Positions 1 through 8,236 of a DNA stretch of 46,037 bases are shown piece after piece (the first letter of the stretch is position 1; each line of letters opens with the position of its first letter). The notes beneath the pieces were generated by a model, which was given only the letters and a program-made list of their open reading frames with translations, made no database searches and was not told where the DNA came from. The position numbers and the translations under genes are program-made. Origin of the DNA: JADJNW01 sp964549655 (GTDB lineage: Bacteria > Bacteroidota > Bacteroidia > Chitinophagales > Saprospiraceae); NCBI GenBank assembly GCA_964549655.1, contig CAZJXN010000020.1:1-46037 (forward strand), written 5' to 3'.

Positions 1-91
1 GTTGTAAAAAAAGGGATGAAGCAATAGACTTACGAGCCATATTTTAAGTTATTATTTAAATCGTTCGGAAATAAATTTTTAAGAATATCAA

Positions 92-135
92 TTGCCTCAT
101 CTCGCCATGCGGCGTGATGAGGCAACTTTTTATTT
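92..135 (+). terminator. Rho-independent terminator of a gene left of the window
   Basis: A 15-bp stem with one mismatch (92-106 pairs with 111-125) closes a 4-nt loop and is followed on the plus strand by a T-rich tract. It would end a transcript entering from the left edge. No coding sequence is seen in the first 90 bases. Confidence 0.75.
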
Positions 136-185
136 TTAGGCAAGTCTATTTAACAAAATATTTCATAACCTAAAATTCAATTACA

Positions 186-635
186 ATGCTATCATTCACT
201 CGATTTTTATTAATTCTGCTCGTTGCGACTGCAAGTTTTACAACGCTTTCTGCGCAAAGCAAAGAAGAAAAAGCGGCAGTAGAAAAAACATTGTTGAATT
301 ACCTCGAAGGCGGCACAAATGGCGATACCACGCGCCTCATCGCTGCTTTTCACCCTTCAGCTTCTATGAAATTTGTGGACAATAAAACAGGCGAATTCAA
401 AGACATACCGATTGCGACGTACCTCGATGGCGCTCGTAAAAGTGCGGGTAAAAAAAGCGACCGTAAAACAAAAATTTTAAGTTATGATATAGATGGAACG
501 GCAGCTCAAGCGAAAGTAGAAATTGATTTCGGCACAGGCATGTTTCACGATTATTTCAACTTGTTGAAGATCAATGGCGAGTGGAAAATTGTGAGCAAGA
601 TTTTTTATCGAATTGATAAACAGAATATTAAATAA
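186..635 (+). CDS. Secreted NTF2-like protein (putative lumazine-binding family)
   Basis: This 149-aa protein has a signal peptide (hydrophobic residues 5-22, ending LSAQS) and then one compact alpha+beta domain. The pattern of an N-terminal helix with VEKTLLNYLEGG, then DTTRLIAAFHPSASM, and a C-terminal strand with NGEWKIVSKIFYR is typical of the Lumazine_bd_2/SnoaL-like NTF2 fold. Members are exported proteins of unknown role. No catalytic set can be assigned. The gene stands alone between a terminator at 92-135 and a perfect hairpin at 642-672, so it is probably monocistronic. Family placement is fairly sure; the function is unknown. Confidence 0.8.
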   Translation: MLSFTRFLLILLVATASFTTLSAQSKEEKAAVEKTLLNYLEGGTNGDTTRLIAAFHPSASMKFVDNKTGEFKDIPIATYLDGARKSAGKKSDRKTKILSYDIDGTAAQAKVEIDFGTGMFHDYFNLLKINGEWKIVSKIFYRIDKQNIK

Positions 636-641
636 GGTACA

Positions 642-672
642 ATGATGTCATCACTTGGAGTGATGACATCAT
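642..672. terminator. Bidirectional terminator hairpin between convergent genes
   Basis: A perfect 14-bp stem (642-655 with 659-672) with a 3-nt loop lies between the stop codons of the convergent NTF2-like and patatin genes. T-rich sequence follows on the plus strand, so it probably ends both transcripts. Confidence 0.7.
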
Positions 673-673
673 C

Positions 674-1453
674 TTATGCTACTTTTTCTTTTTGTAATAA
701 AGCCATATTTTGATTTAAAATCTTCACCGCATCATTATAACCCAATTCCAACTGAAAATTGCGTGCTTTGTCCGCAAAACTCAGCGGCGAAGGCAGCATT
801 TTCGAGGGTCGAATGTAAATCAGTTGTTCGTGATACTGTTTGTGCCAGCGCCATTGCTGGGGTGAAAACCGCGACACTTCTGCTACATCTACTGCAATCA
901 CTACGTCAAGGGGCTTTTCAAACGCCATTTCTATCGGCAAAATACTGTGCAAACCACCATCCAAATATAGCTCTTCTCCAATCTGATGCGGCTGGAAAAC
1001 TGGAAACGTCGCGCTGGCAATCACATATTCTGCCAACAAACCCGCCGGAATTTCTTGTGTAAAAAGCGACTCTCCTTTGCGTGCCGTTTTATTATAAACC
1101 ACCAGCCCAAAATCAATAGGCGATTGCCGAATGACCCCCTCATCCAAATGCTCGCGCAACAGTTTTTTCAATCCATCTACCCGAATACCGCCTTGCGTCA
1201 TCCAATCGTACATCAAATTTTTATAATTAAAATCCGCATCAAAAATCTGGCTTGGATGTACGCTTTGCCACAAATCCCACGCCTTTTTCCAATCCTGCTG
1301 TGCTATCAACGCCCCATTAATCGCGCCAATTGAAGCGCCCGTCACCACTTTTAATTGCGGCTCCAGATTCAGTTCGCGCATTGCTCGCCACACGCCCATC
1401 TGATAAGCACCACGCGAACCGCCACCGGAAAGCACTAATCCTATCTGTATCAT
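674..1453 (-). CDS. Patatin-like phospholipase / acyl hydrolase
   Basis: A 259-aa protein with the complete patatin signature. The oxyanion-hole glycine run GGGSRG is at residues 10-15, the nucleophile elbow GASIG has Ser41, and the catalytic aspartate is in the DGG motif (Asp165). Patatins are Ser-Asp dyad lipid acyl hydrolases. No signal peptide is visible, so the protein is probably cytoplasmic like the RssA/YchK group, and its length fits that short group. The substrate cannot be inferred. It is transcribed alone, convergent with the NTF2-like gene and divergent from the Dabb gene. Confidence 0.9.
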   Translation of the reverse strand: MIQIGLVLSGGGSRGAYQMGVWRAMRELNLEPQLKVVTGASIGAINGALIAQQDWKKAWDLWQSVHPSQIFDADFNYKNLMYDWMTQGGIRVDGLKKLLREHLDEGVIRQSPIDFGLVVYNKTARKGESLFTQEIPAGLLAEYVIASATFPVFQPHQIGEELYLDGGLHSILPIEMAFEKPLDVVIAVDVAEVSRFSPQQWRWHKQYHEQLIYIRPSKMLPSPLSFADKARNFQLELGYNDAVKILNQNMALLQKEKVA

Positions 1454-1590
1454 GTAAATATTGTATTTAAAATAAAATAACGAAAAGGGACAAAATGTTT
1501 TTAATTCGTAAAACGAGTCAATATTTATGAACGAAAAATGACAAAAATGAGAGACATATAGTACATTTAGCCGTAAAAAATAAAGTACCT

Positions 1591-2004
1591 ATGTCATACC
1601 AATCGCGTCGCTCTTTTCTCAATACCGCCGGATTCACGCTGGCAGTCACAAGTTTTTTTGGTTTTTCTACAAAAACAGCCGTTAAAAAGCCTATGAAGAA
1701 TATCTTCGTTCACCACGTTTATTTCTGGTTAAAAAATGCGGATAGCGCCGAAGACCGCGCCAAATTACTGGAAGGATTGGAGAAGTTGTCCAAAGTAAAA
1801 TCCATCCGCAGCCTGCACATGGGGAAACCTGCCGATACGAGTCGAGACGTAATTGATGGCTCCTACACGATTTCTTGGCTCACCGTTTTCAAAAATAAAG
1901 CGGACCAAGACAGTTATCAAGTAGACCCGATTCATTTAGCTTTTGTAAAAGATTATGCACATTTGTGGAGTAAAGTAGTAGTGTATGATTCGGTGGATGT
2001 GTAA
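1591..2004 (+). CDS. Dabb (stress-responsive A/B barrel) protein with Tat-like signal
   Basis: A 137-aa protein. The N-terminus has a twin-arginine-type export signal (SRRSFLNTAGF followed by a hydrophobic run to about residue 25). The mature part, from about residue 36, begins with IFVHHVYFWLK and continues with a ferredoxin-like alpha/beta domain, ending VVYDSVDV. This is the Dabb family (PF07876), small dimeric alpha+beta barrels with mostly unknown function. A Tat signal suggests export in folded form. The gene stands alone and its relation to neighbours is unclear. Confidence 0.85.
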   Translation: MSYQSRRSFLNTAGFTLAVTSFFGFSTKTAVKKPMKNIFVHHVYFWLKNADSAEDRAKLLEGLEKLSKVKSIRSLHMGKPADTSRDVIDGSYTISWLTVFKNKADQDSYQVDPIHLAFVKDYAHLWSKVVVYDSVDV

Positions 2005-2097
2005 AAAGAATGTGGCTCGTTTCAAAAATGTGCCGCATTTATCAAAATTATTACTGTCTTCTTTACAAGACTTGAAATAATGTTGTAATTTTATTAC

Positions 2098-3912
2098 ATG
2101 AATCGTATGGTTATGAAAAAATATACCCTTCTTCTTGCGCTCTTCGCTTTTGTCAGGGTCGGATTTGCTCAAAACATTACCAACGTACCCGGCAGAAGCG
2201 GCATGAGTTTGAATGGTAAATGGCAAATTCTGATTGACCCTTATGAAAACGGTTTTTATAATTATCGTTACACTGAAAATCCTAATGGGTTTTTCAAAGC
2301 GGCGAAACCTACCGGTAAAGATGATTTTGTAGAATATAGTTTTGACGGCGCTGCCCAGCTCAATGTGCCGGGCGACTGGAACTCACAGCGAGCAGACTTA
2401 TTATATTATGAAGGCACCGTGTGGTATCACAAAGCTTTTCCATTTAGTAAAAAGGTAGGAAAACGCTATTTCTTACATTTTGGTGCCGTCAATTATAAAT
2501 CGTATATTTATTTAAATGGTAAAAAACTGGGCGTACATGAGGGTGGTTTTACGCCATTTTATTTTGAAGTGACCGACTCGCTGCAAGAAGGAAAGAATTT
2601 TGTGGTCGTAAAAGCGGATAACAAACGCGCCGCTGATTACATTCCTACCCTCAATACAGATTGGTGGAATTTTGGCGGTATTACACGAGATGTTACTTTA
2701 TTGGAAATGCCTACTACTTTTATAGCAGATTATTTTATACAATTAAAAAAGAACAGCACGAATCAAGTGGAAGGTTGGGTGAAACTGAATGGCGCTACGC
2801 AAGCACAGCCCGTAACGATCACGATTCCGCAAGCAAATATCATACAAAAAATTACGACAGATGCTACCGGCTACGCCAAAATCAGCTTTCCAGCAAAACC
2901 AACCCTTTGGACACCAGAAAATCCTTATTTATACAATGTAATAGTGGAATCTGGAGCCGACAAAGTGGAGGAAAAAATTGGTTTCCGCAGCATCACAGTA
3001 CAAGGGCAGGATATTTTGTTGAATGGAAAATCTACGTTTCTCCGAGGTGTTTGCTTGCATGAGGAAGTGCCGCAGCGCATGGGGCGTGCGTATTCAGAGG
3101 CAGATGCGCGGATGTTACTTGGCTGGGCAAAGGAACTCGGTTGCAATTACGTTCGCTTGGCGCATTATCCGCACAACGAAAACATGACCCGCGTGGCAGA
3201 CGAATTGGGTTTAATGATTTGGTCGGAAATCCCTGTGTACTGGACGGTTCAGTTTGAGAATCCAGTGGTGCTCGGCAAAGCCAAACAGCAGTTGACCGAT
3301 ATGATTAACCGCGACCGCAACCGCGCTTCCGTTGTGCTTTGGTCGGTTGCAAATGAAACGCCTGTCAGCGAACCTCGTACTAATTTTCTAAAAGCCCTGA
3401 TTGACGAAGCCCGTAAACTCGACGACACTCGACTCCTCACTGCTGCGCTGGAAGTAAGAGGTTGGCAGGGAAAAGAAATAGCAATTGACGACCCGCTCGG
3501 CGAGTACCTTGATGTGTTAGGTTGTAATGAATATGCTGGTTGGTATGTGCCGTGGCGAGCTGAGTTAACTACGATTCCTTGGACGACCCCATACAGCAAA
3601 CCGTTGATTGTCAGCGAGTTCGGTAGCGAAGCCTTGTACGGCAATCACGGCGACAAAGACCTCGCTTCCTCTTGGAGCGAAGAGCATCAGGAGCAGGTAT
3701 ATCAGCGTCAAATTGGTATGTTTCGTAATATCTCTTTCCTGCGTGGCACTACGCCTTGGATTTTGACTGATTTTCGGTCGCCCCGCCGCCAACTGCCTCA
3801 TCTTCAAGATGGCTGGAACCGAAAAGGGCTGCTCTCCGAACAAGGGCAAAAGAAAAAAGCTTTTTTTGTCATGCAAAATTATTATCAAGAACAAGCAAAG
3901 AAATGGAAATGA
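2098..3912 (+). CDS. Secreted glycoside hydrolase family 2 (beta-glucuronidase/beta-galactosidase-like)
   Basis: A 604-aa protein with a signal peptide (hydrophobic core around residues 9-22, ending GFAQN). The domain order is GH2 sugar-binding jelly roll (about 35-205), immunoglobulin-like sandwich (about 207-300) and TIM barrel (about 302-600). The acid/base glutamate is E420 in WSVANE and the nucleophile is E507 in LIVSEFG. The short length without extra C-terminal domains resembles beta-glucuronidase-type GH2 enzymes, but specificity cannot be read from sequence. It is probably periplasmic and acts on polysaccharide fragments. There is no SusC/D pair nearby. ATG codons at 2107 and 2113 are alternative starts; 2113 (MKKYTLLL) is equally good. 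Confidence 0.9.
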   Translation: MNRMVMKKYTLLLALFAFVRVGFAQNITNVPGRSGMSLNGKWQILIDPYENGFYNYRYTENPNGFFKAAKPTGKDDFVEYSFDGAAQLNVPGDWNSQRADLLYYEGTVWYHKAFPFSKKVGKRYFLHFGAVNYKSYIYLNGKKLGVHEGGFTPFYFEVTDSLQEGKNFVVVKADNKRAADYIPTLNTDWWNFGGITRDVTLLEMPTTFIADYFIQLKKNSTNQVEGWVKLNGATQAQPVTITIPQANIIQKITTDATGYAKISFPAKPTLWTPENPYLYNVIVESGADKVEEKIGFRSITVQGQDILLNGKSTFLRGVCLHEEVPQRMGRAYSEADARMLLGWAKELGCNYVRLAHYPHNENMTRVADELGLMIWSEIPVYWTVQFENPVVLGKAKQQLTDMINRDRNRASVVLWSVANETPVSEPRTNFLKALIDEARKLDDTRLLTAALEVRGWQGKEIAIDDPLGEYLDVLGCNEYAGWYVPWRAELTTIPWTTPYSKPLIVSEFGSEALYGNHGDKDLASSWSEEHQEQVYQRQIGMFRNISFLRGTTPWILTDFRSPRRQLPHLQDGWNRKGLLSEQGQKKKAFFVMQNYYQEQAKKWK

Positions 3913-3945
3913 GGTAAATTATATAAAAGCAAGCTGAATTATAAT

Positions 3946-4509
3946 ATGCACCATCCAGCTAAATATTTAAAATCAAAAGCCGATTTTGTATGCAATATCC
4001 GCAAGGAAGTGTACGAATCTGCCAAAAATGACTTGGTCTTTGCTTCCCAATGGTTGCCCAAAACAGTAGATAAAACCAAAGAGGGACGCATTGTAAAAGC
4101 AGCGAAATGATTCACGAAATGGAAGTTGCTAAAGGACCCCCTACCCGAAGAAATCAAGAAAAACGTGGTGTGGCGCGCGACCTACTGGAACCCTGACGAA
4201 GCAGAATCGGTGTATGTACGGTCGCGCGCGCTGGTGAGTTTTGAGATGCACTCGCCGATTATTGCTTTTTCGGCGGGCATTCCGGCTATCCATTTGCGTC
4301 AGCCAACCGACACTCGCAAAGGGCAAATGTGGCGTGACGTGGGCTTGAATGATTGGTTGTTTGAGATAGAACAAAGTACTGGTCAGCAGATTGGCGATGC
4401 GTTAATGGATATTCATTTGGATTATAAAAAAGCACTCAGAAAATTGGCTGCTGCCAAGGAATATGTCCAGTCCCGTCAAAAAGATTCAATGGGGTTATTC
4501 AAAAAATGA
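3946..4509 (+). pseudogene. Remnant of polysaccharide pyruvyl transferase (C-terminal half, two frameshifts)
   Basis: Translation from ATG 3946 gives a coherent segment (ending EGRIVKAAK) that stops at TGA 4108-4110. The expected continuation, MIHEMEVAKGP, is in another frame starting at 4107. After a run of five C near 4137 the reading returns to the first frame and runs on as PEEIKKNVVWRATYWNPDEA to 4509. The last 127 codons contain the conserved tail of the family (VSFEMHSPIIAFSAGIPAIH, then HLRQPTDTRKGQMW). Such enzymes are usually about 350-400 aa, so the N-terminal half is also missing. One lost and one gained base, both in or next to short homopolymers, could be sequencing errors, but the missing N-terminus argues for real decay. 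Confidence 0.7.
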
Positions 4510-4602
4510 AGGGCGCTTAAATTGACTAATTTGATGATGATAATGGTAATGATGATACTCGTATGGTAAGATTAGAATAAGTGGGACGCTGCGATAAGTC
4601 TA

Positions 4603-4656
4603 CCCGCAGATTTCGCAGAATTGCCTGATGGCAATTCGATCTGCGCGATCTGCGGG
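4603..4656. repeat. Palindromic CGCAGAT-type intergenic repeat
   Basis: Outer arms 4603-4611 and 4648-4656 are perfect 9-bp inverted repeats, and inner arms 4618-4625 and 4630-4637 are perfect 8-bp ones. The motif GCAGAT recurs inside. The element lies between the convergent pyruvyl-transferase remnant and the DUF2490 gene and could act as a terminator. Confidence 0.6.
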
Positions 4657-4688
4657 AAAATTTACGTCCTGCTACTTGCTATTCATTC

Positions 4689-5450
4689 TTACATCGCTGG
4701 CTTTTTTATATCAATTGTACACGTCAGCCCCACTTGCAAAGTGTGATTATTCTCTACTTTTATACCATCACTTTTAAAAATAAGTTGATTTAGGTAACCC
4801 AATTCCAAGCGTCCAACTTTTGGTATTTTGTAGCCGATGGCGGCGTAAGCGCGATTTTGGTCGAATATATTCGTACCGACGTTCTTTCCAAAATCCACCA
4901 TAAATTCATCATACACTGATAAGTAAAACGACTTGTCGGCAATTATTTTGCCTTTGAACGGCATGGAAAATCGGTTGAGCAAGCGAAAACGATTGGTGTA
5001 AACGGCAGCTCCCGGCTCATAGTTACTTTCTCTCAAAACCGGTACATTGGAAAAGCGCTGTTCCAATCGAAAACGACTAATCCATTCAAATCGCCCGACT
5101 TGATTTTTCAATTGCAATTGTTCCCAAATACGATTTTCAGGAAAGCTGGTTTTCACGGCAAACTCGCCGTAGGGATAAGTTTCGACAAAACAATAGCCGA
5201 GCGTAAGCGTGGCTTGTGGATTGAGGTGATAATTGATGCCCGTGCGGAGCAAAAGTTGCTGCGGGTCACTGAACAATTGATTGCGCCGCCATTGCGCTTC
5301 GAGGTGCAAGCTCCAGTTGTTGGCAAATTTATGCGTACCGAAGTACATCAGCCAGGCGTTGTTATTGTCTGTATATTTACGAGGGCTTTGGGCGACTGCC
5401 AACGTAGCAAAACATATTAAAAATAGAGAGAATAAAATATTTTTTTTCAT
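4689..5450 (-). CDS. DUF2490 outer-membrane beta-barrel protein
   Basis: A 253-aa protein with a clear signal peptide (MKKNILFSLFLICFATLAVA). The rest consists of alternating amphipathic strands with aromatic girdles, such as LHLEAQWRRNQ, QLLLRTGINYHL, LGYCFVETYPYG and FEWISRFRLEQRF. The central NRIWEQLQLKNQ and WISRFRLEQRF stretches match the DUF2490 family, small outer-membrane barrels of unknown function common in Bacteroidota. It is transcribed alone and faces a long gene-free region upstream. Confidence 0.85.
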   Translation of the reverse strand: MKKNILFSLFLICFATLAVAQSPRKYTDNNNAWLMYFGTHKFANNWSLHLEAQWRRNQLFSDPQQLLLRTGINYHLNPQATLTLGYCFVETYPYGEFAVKTSFPENRIWEQLQLKNQVGRFEWISRFRLEQRFSNVPVLRESNYEPGAAVYTNRFRLLNRFSMPFKGKIIADKSFYLSVYDEFMVDFGKNVGTNIFDQNRAYAAIGYKIPKVGRLELGYLNQLIFKSDGIKVENNHTLQVGLTCTIDIKKPAM

Positions 5451-6280
5451 GATTTATAATTTTGAAATAAAAGGATTTAAACACGTGTCAGATATTCAAA
5501 AACATAACACATTTTTACATTAAGTAACAGAGCAGTATTAAATTATAATTTCATACAAAGCCGCAAAGTGTTGATTATCAAATAGTAAGTCTCTGTGAAA
5601 CTTTATAAACGCTGTGGTTTAAATATGCTCAATTACTCAAGAAGAAATAAACAATAATTTCCAAGTATCCTATCAGTTGAAATTTCCAAAATATGTCAGT
5701 TTTCAGTGCCTAATACATCTTGTACAAGCCATTCTGAGTCGTCGCCGCATGATGTTTTGCTGTCGCCCTATGATTTTTTGTCGTCGCCGCATGATGTCAT
5801 GTAGTCAATAAGTAGTATTATGCCATCTTTTATTCATTTTACGGCTTCTGTTCATTATGTATAAAGGTCCCTTTGCACCTTGCAGTAGGCATAAAATGCT
5901 TTTTTGAAATCATTTCCTTACTCGTACACCGTAAATAACGATAAATTGACTGTATGCAATGATATATCGAAGACACGGAATGATGCGGCAGCTACAAAAA
6001 ATCATGTAACGATACCGAAACACTTCCTTGTTATAAAAAAGAATCAATTTTACAGAAAAACACTTTCCTTTTGTTATTCATTTAAAAAATAGATTGTGTT
6101 AATTACAATGTGAATCAAGGATGGAAGAGGCTGATTTTGTCGAAAAACGGATACCCCCTGATTCTTATTATTATGGTATAAGTAGCTCGACCTAAATAAG
6201 CGTCACAGCCCAATAGATGATTGATTTGATTATTAGTGCCTTACGGTTCGGTTAATGGTCAATAATAAATGGTCAACCAC
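5451..6280. other. Gene-free region of about 830 bp
   Basis: No open frame here has coding character; the 62-codon frame at 5904-6092 lacks any recognisable features. The region is AT-rich and carries the 21-bp tandem repeat at 5743-5805. It holds the upstream region of the DUF2490 gene and the downstream region of dabB. I see no RNA gene. Confidence 0.5.
5743..5805. repeat. 21-bp tandem repeat, three copies
   Basis: Three adjacent 21-bp units (5743-5763, 5764-5784, 5785-5805) begin TCGCCGCATGATGT, TCGCCCTATGATTT and TCGCCGCATGATGT. Units 1 and 3 are closest. Read in frame they would encode a heptad beginning SP(H/Y)D, but no longer ORF supports translation. Confidence 0.75.
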
Positions 6281-8149
6281 TTACGACGACCGATACGCCA
6301 CTTCATGATATCCATTTTCGTGTGGACCCAGAAAGACGCGCGCGTAAATGCGGAAAATAGTCAAGCCATCCAAAATGAAATTCAATGCTGTGAGCGCCGT
6401 CAGCGTGAGTTGATTTTCATGGATATGACCAATAATTAAGTCTTCGCCAATAAAAGTAGGCGTTATTGGAAAACCCGCCAAACCCAAACTTGCCAGCAAA
6501 AAAACAAACGCCAGTCGTGGATGCTCATAGGAGTGCCCATGAAAACGATTCAAATCCACTGCCCTTTTGGATTGTCGAAGTTTATTTAAACACAAATAAC
6601 CAATCACGCCGGACACGAGTATGCCGCTCAGATAAATATGAATCTGCGTAAAATCAAATTGGTCATTGAAACCGATAGATAGCGAGGTGAAAAGTTGGTT
6701 TAAAACAATTAACAACCACGCTTTACTGGCTTCCTTGCGCTCAACAAAAGCTTTCAAAATGGTAAGCAATCCCAAAACCGCCATCACAATCGGCAAAAAT
6801 CGCAGCAGCGCATACGGCACGTCTTGTTTGTGATACACAAAATATAACCCAACGGCGTACACTGGCAAAAACAAAACGGCGATGCCGAGCGGCGTGACAA
6901 ACGAGAGTTGATGTCCGATTTTTTTCAGCGGCTGCCACAGCAAGCGATACATCAGGGTATCTAAGTTCCATTCTTTAATAGAGAGGATGAAAACCGAGCG
7001 TTTCACTTTACTCCAAAATGAGTTGCCCGTATCATGTTGCGGCGGAATAAAATTAAAAAACTGGTCGTGGATTAAATAACTCAATACTGACGGAGATACC
7101 AGCAATTGATAGGTTCGCAAAAAAGCATTCCCAACAAAATGAAGTAAAGCTAAGGTGTGCAAACCCATGGCTACTTCTACAAACATGATACCGATTTGTG
7201 CGATGGACGAATAAGCAATTTGCGTTTTTACGGAAGATTGTACCCGCGCAATCAGCGTCGCCACCACACTCGTCGTCAAGCCAATCGCTCCGATGAGGAT
7301 TCTAAAAACGACGCTGCCTTCCCACAACGGATAAATGCGCAGCAGCAGAAAAACGCCTATGTGTACCGACAAAGAACCGTAGAAAATGGCGCTCGACGTA
7401 GTCGGACCTTCCATCGCACGCGGCAGCCACGAGGAGAACGGAAATTGTGCTGATTTGACCAAAGCGGCGATTAAAAAAATGCTCGGAATCAAGAGTCGAA
7501 AAGAAGGTTTCTCAATAATCGCCGCATGATGTGCCTGTAAATCAGCGAGTTCTAAAAAACTGATATTCTTACCAAAATAATGGTGACACAGCCAAATGCC
7601 GAGCAGCAACGCGATATCCGCCACGCGGTAAAGCGACACTACTTTGAGCGCATTCTTGACGGGCAGGTAACGGTCGCGGTAAAACGCAATCAAAAAGAAC
7701 GAGGTAATGCCGATGATTTCCCAACCGATGAATAAAGTAGCGAGATTGCCTGCAAATAGCACTAAATTCAAACCCAAATAAAAAAATAGTAGATTGGTAA
7801 AAAAACGCTTATAACCTTTCTCTCGATGTAAGTAATAACGACTAAAAATAGTGACTAAAAATAAAATAACAGAAGCCACTAAAATATAAATAGCGGTAAT
7901 GCGGTCAAAATAAAAACTGAGCGAAAAATCCGAATTATTGGTTTTATACAAAGTGAAACCTTCTACAAAAGTATTGGGCATTCCTTGCGTCATCCAAAAA
8001 ATCGTGAACAGCAAACCGCCCACCAAGTGCAAGCCAATAGCCGCCGCCGCCGCACCAAACAATGCTGTCTCTTTCCGCGCAGGCACCAGCGACGCTGCGA
8101 TAAAACCCACTAAAGGAGGCAGGATAAAATATTGCAATAAATGTTCCAT
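6281..8149 (-). CDS. dabB: DabB: proton-conducting membrane subunit of DAB inorganic-carbon transporter (NuoL-like)
   Basis: About 622 aa, almost entirely hydrophobic with many membrane helices, related to NuoL/MrpA proton channels. Recognisable parts are the early helix FDRITAIYILVASVILFLVT, the helix with LFIGWEIIGITSFFLIAFYR (the glutamate used in proton translocation), and SAQFPFSSWLPRAMEGPTTS with the helix-breaking lysine region just before it. In DAB systems DabB couples the cation gradient to DabA. Its position directly after dabA (87-bp gap) makes a respiratory complex I role unlikely, and no other nuo genes are present. I chose ATG 8149 (MEHLLQYFILPP) because the family starts at this first helix; the frame is open to 8197. 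Confidence 0.88.
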   Translation of the reverse strand: MEHLLQYFILPPLVGFIAASLVPARKETALFGAAAAAIGLHLVGGLLFTIFWMTQGMPNTFVEGFTLYKTNNSDFSLSFYFDRITAIYILVASVILFLVTIFSRYYLHREKGYKRFFTNLLFFYLGLNLVLFAGNLATLFIGWEIIGITSFFLIAFYRDRYLPVKNALKVVSLYRVADIALLLGIWLCHHYFGKNISFLELADLQAHHAAIIEKPSFRLLIPSIFLIAALVKSAQFPFSSWLPRAMEGPTTSSAIFYGSLSVHIGVFLLLRIYPLWEGSVVFRILIGAIGLTTSVVATLIARVQSSVKTQIAYSSIAQIGIMFVEVAMGLHTLALLHFVGNAFLRTYQLLVSPSVLSYLIHDQFFNFIPPQHDTGNSFWSKVKRSVFILSIKEWNLDTLMYRLLWQPLKKIGHQLSFVTPLGIAVLFLPVYAVGLYFVYHKQDVPYALLRFLPIVMAVLGLLTILKAFVERKEASKAWLLIVLNQLFTSLSIGFNDQFDFTQIHIYLSGILVSGVIGYLCLNKLRQSKRAVDLNRFHGHSYEHPRLAFVFLLASLGLAGFPITPTFIGEDLIIGHIHENQLTLTALTALNFILDGLTIFRIYARVFLGPHENGYHEVAYRSS

Positions 8150-8236
8150 GTTTAATTTTTTAATAATACTAAAAAGAAAGCTCTGACGACAATTCAAAGC
8201 CTAAACAAGCACATCTTACCTTTCACCAGTCTCCTT

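Noticed and set aside
676..1333. Plus-strand frames of 115-128 codons antisense to the patatin gene
   Set aside because: They are shadows of the patatin gene, which has a complete catalytic signature.
4603..4656. CRISPR-like repeat
   Set aside because: It is one palindrome with no regular spacers.
5904..6092. 62-codon plus-strand frame in the long gene-free region
   Set aside because: Composition is that of AT-rich non-coding DNA, with no signal, domain or promoter.
6281..8149. Respiratory complex I subunit NuoL
   Set aside because: No other nuo genes are present and the gene directly follows dabA, so DabB fits better.
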